A stretch of 64,000 bases of DNA from Cryomorphaceae bacterium. GTDB lineage: Bacteria; Bacteroidota; Bacteroidia; Flavobacteriales_D; Crocinitomicaceae. Of the stretch, positions 60,524 to 64,000 are shown piece by piece; position 1 is the stretch's first letter, and every line of letters starts with the position of its first letter. Under the pieces are notes generated by a model. That model saw nothing but the letters and a program-made list of their open reading frames with translations. It was not told the origin of the DNA and did not search any database. Made by a program: the position numbers and the translations under genes. The stretch spans positions 1 through 64,000 of the forward strand of contig JAIXXP010000129.1 of NCBI GenBank assembly GCA_027490665.1, read 5' to 3'.

Positions 60524-63070
60524 ATGAAAAAAATTTACACCCTCTTGACCGCACTTTGCCTTGGTTCTGTTGCCATGGCTCAGGATGCCTTCTGGACACC
60601 TACCACCTACCGTGGAGCTTTTCCAGTTACAGACAACACACCTGCTACAGATTGGACATCTGGCTGGGCTAACTTCGATCCTGAAACAACAGCTTATCCA
60701 GCTACAGTCACTACTGTTTCTGCAGATATCACCACCAACACAACATGGAGTGGTGTAGTCAAATTAATGAACAAAGTTTATGTCAAAAACAACGCGACTT
60801 TAACGATTGCGCCAGGCACAATCATTCGCGGCGATAAACTTACACAAGGAACGCTTATCATTACCCGCGGCGCCAAAATTCTTGCAGACGGAACTGCAGC
60901 CAACCCAATTGTATTTACCTCAAACGAAGCCGTTGGGGCTCGTAACGAAGGTGACTGGGGTGGTTTGGTAATTTTAGGTTTGGCTAAAAACAACCAACCG
61001 GGTGGTGTTGCAAACATCGAAGGTATTGTACCCACTACAGATTCACAATTCGGCGGAAACTTCGACAATGACTACTCAGGTATTCTCCGTTATGTTCGTG
61101 TAGAATTTGCTGGTATTGCACTTGAGCCAAACAAAGAAATCAATGGTATTACCTTTGGTTCTGTTGGTAATCAAACAATTGTAGACTACGTTCAGGTTAC
61201 ACTTTCTGGCGACGACTCTTTTGAGTGGTTCGGTGGCACAGTGAATTGTAAGCACCTCATTGCTTACCGTGGTCTAGACGACGATTTTGACTGTGACTTC
61301 GGCTACAGAGGCAAAGTACAATTTGCACTTTCTATCCGCGATAAAGATCTTTATGATGCACCAGGCGATTCAAATTCTTTTGAATGTGACAACGATGCAG
61401 CAGGTTCAACTGCGCAACCTAAAACACGCCCTGTATTCTCTAACGTAACTCTAGTTGGCGCAAAAGGTAACGGAACAACAGCACTCCCAACAGGTGAGAA
61501 ATTCGAAAAAGCTTTCCGTTTACGTCGCAATTCAGCGGTATCTGTTCTCAATTCTTTGGTAACCGGTTGGGAAAAAGGTTTATCTATCGAGGGTGCTCCT
61601 GTTGTAGCAAACCTAAATGGCGATACAATGGTATTCGTAAATAACATATTAACCAACTTTGCGCAACCATCTTGGTCTGCAAACAATACAAATACTGTCC
61701 TTAACTCTGGTGGTTCTACAACTGCATGGTACAATTCATGGTGGGGTCTTGACGGTAATGACTCTACTCAAACGCTTGCTCAAGTAAATTGGGTCAACTT
61801 GTTTACTCCTTATGGTGTAACTCCTGATGCACGCTTAGGCGCAGGTTCAGTGGCTGCAACAGGCGCAACTTTTATGAATCCAGTATTCTATTCTATCGCA
61901 ATTCCAACTGTAGCTACAACCAGCTACACCTATTGCCAAGGTGCTACTGCAACTGCATTAAGTGCTACTGCCCTTACAGGAAATTCACTTCGTTGGTATA
62001 CACAAGCAACTGGTGGAACTTACACCACTACTGCTCCAGTACCAAGCACCACAATAGCCGGAACTTACACCTATTACGTTTCTCAAGCGAACGTAGGTAA
62101 CGACGAAAGTATGCGAGCAGCAATTACAGTAATTGTAAACGCACTTCCTTCAACGCCAGTAATTACTGCAAGTGGTTCAACTTCTTTCTGCACAGGTGGT
62201 TCAGTAGACCTCTCTTCAAGTGCTGCAACAGGTAACGTATGGTCAAACAACCAAACTACTTCAACAATTACGGTTTCAACAACGGGTAACTATTCAGTTA
62301 CAGTAACTGACGCCAACGGTTGTTCAAGTACTTCAGCTCCAATTTCAGTGAACGTTTCTAACGCTCCTGCTCCAACAATCAGTGCAACTAGTACACAAGC
62401 GTGTTCTGGGGATGTGGTAACGGTTACCTCATCAGCGGCTGATTCCTATTTGTGGTCTTCAGGTGAAACTACTCAAAGTATTCAAGTAACGAATACTGCA
62501 ACAGTTTCTGTAACCGTAACTAACGCTAACGCTTGTAACGGGGTAGGCCAATCTGCTGCCACCAGCATCACCTTCACTGCAACACCAACAGCTGCTGGAT
62601 CTTTCACAACAGCTGGTAATGTAGTTACTTTCGCCAACACATCTACAGGTGCAACTTCTTACTCTTGGGATTTCGGTGACTTCACCAACTCATCAGCTAT
62701 GGCACCTACACATGCTTATGCTGCAAATGGCGTCTACTCTGTAGTACTTACAGCTATCAACGGAAACTGTACAAGTACAGCGACATTTGAGATCTCTATT
62801 GAGGTTGGAATGGATGAAACACAAGCCATCAACTTTGAGGTGTATCCTAACCCAGCAGCAGAGCAAGTATTGGTTGCTTTCGAAAACAACTCTACTGGCA
62901 CCTTGAATATCTTGGATGCAACAGGTCGCTTGGTTTACACGCAAACATTCAACGAAGTAGGTTCGGTATTACTTCCTGTGGATGTAAGCATGCTTTGTTC
63001 AGGAAGCTACACCGTACAATTGATCAATGCAGAGCAAGTAGGTGTAAAACGCCTCTTGATCCGCAAATAA
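60524..63070 (+). CDS. T9SS-exported surface protein with beta-helix-like domain, Ig-like and PKD modules
   Basis: 848 residues. A signal peptide (IYTLLTALCLGSVAMAQ) and a conserved domain up to about residue 450 with right-handed beta-helix character (LTIAPGTIIRGDKLTQGTL, IVFTSNEAVGARNEGDWGG, ILRYVRVEFAGIALEPNKEI, TIVDYVQVTLSGDDSFEWFGG). Within it, residues 249-291 are strongly acidic with Cys257 and Cys288 (RGLDDDFDCDFGY, DAPGDSNSFECDND), a possible metal site. Ig-like repeats, a PKD domain (YSWDFGDFTNSSAMAPTHAY) and a type A T9SS tail (FEVYPNPAAEQVLVAF to the end) follow. Such proteins are often encoded beside TonB receptors in Bacteroidota but have no established role. Controlled, by inference, by the array at 60410. 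Confidence 0.85.
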   Translation: MKKIYTLLTALCLGSVAMAQDAFWTPTTYRGAFPVTDNTPATDWTSGWANFDPETTAYPATVTTVSADITTNTTWSGVVKLMNKVYVKNNATLTIAPGTIIRGDKLTQGTLIITRGAKILADGTAANPIVFTSNEAVGARNEGDWGGLVILGLAKNNQPGGVANIEGIVPTTDSQFGGNFDNDYSGILRYVRVEFAGIALEPNKEINGITFGSVGNQTIVDYVQVTLSGDDSFEWFGGTVNCKHLIAYRGLDDDFDCDFGYRGKVQFALSIRDKDLYDAPGDSNSFECDNDAAGSTAQPKTRPVFSNVTLVGAKGNGTTALPTGEKFEKAFRLRRNSAVSVLNSLVTGWEKGLSIEGAPVVANLNGDTMVFVNNILTNFAQPSWSANNTNTVLNSGGSTTAWYNSWWGLDGNDSTQTLAQVNWVNLFTPYGVTPDARLGAGSVAATGATFMNPVFYSIAIPTVATTSYTYCQGATATALSATALTGNSLRWYTQATGGTYTTTAPVPSTTIAGTYTYYVSQANVGNDESMRAAITVIVNALPSTPVITASGSTSFCTGGSVDLSSSAATGNVWSNNQTTSTITVSTTGNYSVTVTDANGCSSTSAPISVNVSNAPAPTISATSTQACSGDVVTVTSSAADSYLWSSGETTQSIQVTNTATVSVTVTNANACNGVGQSAATSITFTATPTAAGSFTTAGNVVTFANTSTGATSYSWDFGDFTNSSAMAPTHAYAANGVYSVVLTAINGNCTSTATFEISIEVGMDETQAINFEVYPNPAAEQVLVAFENNSTGTLNILDATGRLVYTQTFNEVGSVLLPVDVSMLCSGSYTVQLINAEQVGVKRLLIRK

Positions 63071-63084
63071 TAAGCACACACATT

Positions 63085-63111
63085 GAGGGGGCTTAGGCCC
63101 CCTCTTTTTTT
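63085..63111 (+). terminator. Intrinsic terminator after the surface protein gene
   Basis: GAGGGGGC (63085-63092) pairs perfectly with GCCCCCTC (63097-63104), loop TTAG, then seven T. It lies 14 nt after the stop and separates the surface gene from phoB, whose promoter must then fit into 63112-63125 or depend on read-through. Confidence 0.9.
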
Positions 63112-63125
63112 AAAATAGAATATCG

Positions 63126-63806
63126 ATGGAAAACACAAAAGGACATACCATACTGATCGTCGATGACGAACCAGATATCTTAGAGTTTTTATCGTACAAC
63201 GTGCGCAAAGAGGGCTATAAAGTCTTTACTGCAACAAATGGGATCGAAGCGTTGCGCTTGGTACAACAAATCCATCCGTCCCTCATCTTGCTAGATGTCA
63301 TGATGCCCAAAATGGATGGCATCGAGACCTGTCAAGTGATCCGAAAGGACCTCAATATGGTGCAGCCTGTTATTGCCTTTTTAACGGCCAGAACTGAAGA
63401 TTACGCACAAATTGCAGGTTTTGAGGCCGGCGCCGATGACTACATCAGCAAGCCGATCAGACCGCGCTTACTCATCAGCAAAATAGAATCTTTGTTGCGC
63501 CGTCTCAAAAACAAAGACGGAGTTGAAGGCGCTGCAAGTATCACCATTGACCGCGACCGCTATGTCGTAGAACTCGAAGGTAAAGAGCTCCAATTACCAA
63601 AAAAAGAATTTGAATTACTCGAATTACTTGCCTCCAGACCTGGTAAGGTTTTCAACCGCGACCAAATTTTAGCCGTGGTGTGGGGTAACGACACCATTGT
63701 TGGAGAACGAACCATCGATGTTCATATTAGAAAATTACGCGAAAAACTTGGAGATGCGTATATTCGTACCATAAAAGGCGTCGGATATACCTTCAATGAC
63801 AAGTGA
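63126..63806 (+). CDS. phoB: PhoB-type response regulator
   Basis: 226 residues. The receiver domain has the acidic pair in ILIVDDEPDILEFL, phospho-acceptor Asp57 in LILLDVMMPKMDG, and Lys in DYISKPIRPRLL. The C-terminal OmpR-type winged helix has LPKKEFELLELLASRPGKVFNRDQIL and GERTIDVHIRKLREKLGDAYIRTIKGVGYTF. The next gene overlaps by 4 nt (GTGA) and encodes a PhoR-like kinase, the standard phosphate-starvation pair of Bacteroidota. OmpR-family proteins bind 11-bp direct repeats, which is what precedes the two genes upstream. The phosphate role is inferred from family and synteny. Confidence 0.88.
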   Translation: MENTKGHTILIVDDEPDILEFLSYNVRKEGYKVFTATNGIEALRLVQQIHPSLILLDVMMPKMDGIETCQVIRKDLNMVQPVIAFLTARTEDYAQIAGFEAGADDYISKPIRPRLLISKIESLLRRLKNKDGVEGAASITIDRDRYVVELEGKELQLPKKEFELLELLASRPGKVFNRDQILAVVWGNDTIVGERTIDVHIRKLREKLGDAYIRTIKGVGYTFNDK

Positions 63807-64000
63807 GAAAAGCTAGACCAAGTTTCTTAATCCTGAGTGGCAGTATTTTATTCTATGTACTGAGCTTCTTATTTACCCTTTTTGTACACTTAGAATTTGT
63901 TACTTTAAGCAACACGCTTATCTTTTTAATCCCGCTCGTTACCGGGATTTTTGCGTATACCATCTTTTATTACATCATCAAACGCTTTTTGCAATACCGC
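63803..64000 (+). CDS. phoR: PhoR-type sensor histidine kinase (partial, N-terminus only)
   Basis: From GTG 63803, inside the phoB stop, the frame stays open to the window edge (66 codons). It encodes two membrane segments, SFLILSGSILFYVLSFLFTLFV and LIFLIPLVTGIFAYTIFYYII, joined by the short loop HLEFVTLSNT, then the basic stretch KRFLQYR. This is how Bacteroidota PhoR proteins begin; HAMP, DHp and ATPase domains should follow beyond 64000. Too short to appear as a full ORF. Confidence 0.8.
   Translation, partial: MRKARPSFLILSGSILFYVLSFLFTLFVHLEFVTLSNTLIFLIPLVTGIFAYTIFYYIIKRFLQYR

Overview
The window comes from a chromosome of a Bacteroidota bacterium, most likely a member of the Flavobacteriales. 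The evidence is a full-length SprA (the outer-membrane translocon of the type IX secretion system, T9SS), several secreted proteins with T9SS sorting tails, a TonB-dependent receptor with a carboxypeptidase-like N-terminal domain, families found almost only in this phylum (DUF2480, DUF4920, DUF5723), a PhoB/PhoR pair in the usual arrangement, and promoters of the Bacteroidota type (TTG near -33 and TAnnTTTG near -7). Genes are tightly packed, often with 1 to 29 nt overlaps. I saw no tRNA, rRNA, CRISPR array, transposase or prophage gene.

Layout. 1-3507: the N-terminal 839 residues of a large minus-strand adhesin, cut by the window edge, and a small secreted protein with a related repeat. 3639-14638: a surface-polysaccharide operon. 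It holds four genes matching the UDP-GlcNAc to UDP-GlcNAc3NAcA route (WbpA/B/E/D type), a UDP-glucose to UDP-xylose pair (Ugd, Uxs), RmlB, a PHP-type tyrosine phosphatase (CpsB/YwqE type), an MBOAT/SGNH O-acylation pair and a SixA-like phosphatase. 14703-20474: housekeeping genes (rhomboid protease, DUF2480, menA, etfB-etfA, bifunctional nuclease, nucleoside transporter). 20487-25107: an orphan response regulator, a secreted Lys-C-like protease and a photolyase homologue lacking the Fe-S cysteines. 25231-32170: sucA-sucB, the malic enzyme/phosphotransacetylase fusion and ruvA. 32173-39489: sprA, followed by an acetyltransferase.

39944-40270 is a gene-free stretch with an elaborate, previously unlabelled fold: a 170-nt branched long-range hairpin followed by a strong intrinsic terminator, best explained as a small RNA gene. 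40257-52587 holds a cyclase-family hydrolase, glyS, a YD-repeat-like secreted protein, a 1475-residue outer-membrane protein with 12 tandem Ig-like repeats, a PpiD-like folding factor, 5-formyl-THF cyclo-ligase, small envelope proteins and rnhB. 52676-57390 is a two-gene envelope unit ending in a DUF5723/TSP3/OmpA protein.

57451-64000 is the most interesting region: a TonB-dependent receptor, a T9SS-exported beta-helix-like protein, phoB and the start of phoR. Both transport/surface genes carry the same upstream architecture: an AATGTTAA element, then three or four direct repeats with an exact 11-bp period, then 20 nt, then a GA(A/C)CTTTG -7 box. This looks like a PHO-box-type array read by the PhoB encoded next door, and suggests a phosphate-responsive uptake system whose surface component has no known function. 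A second genome-wide theme is that at least six genes have the -7 box ending only 4-7 nt before the start codon, implying leaderless mRNAs.
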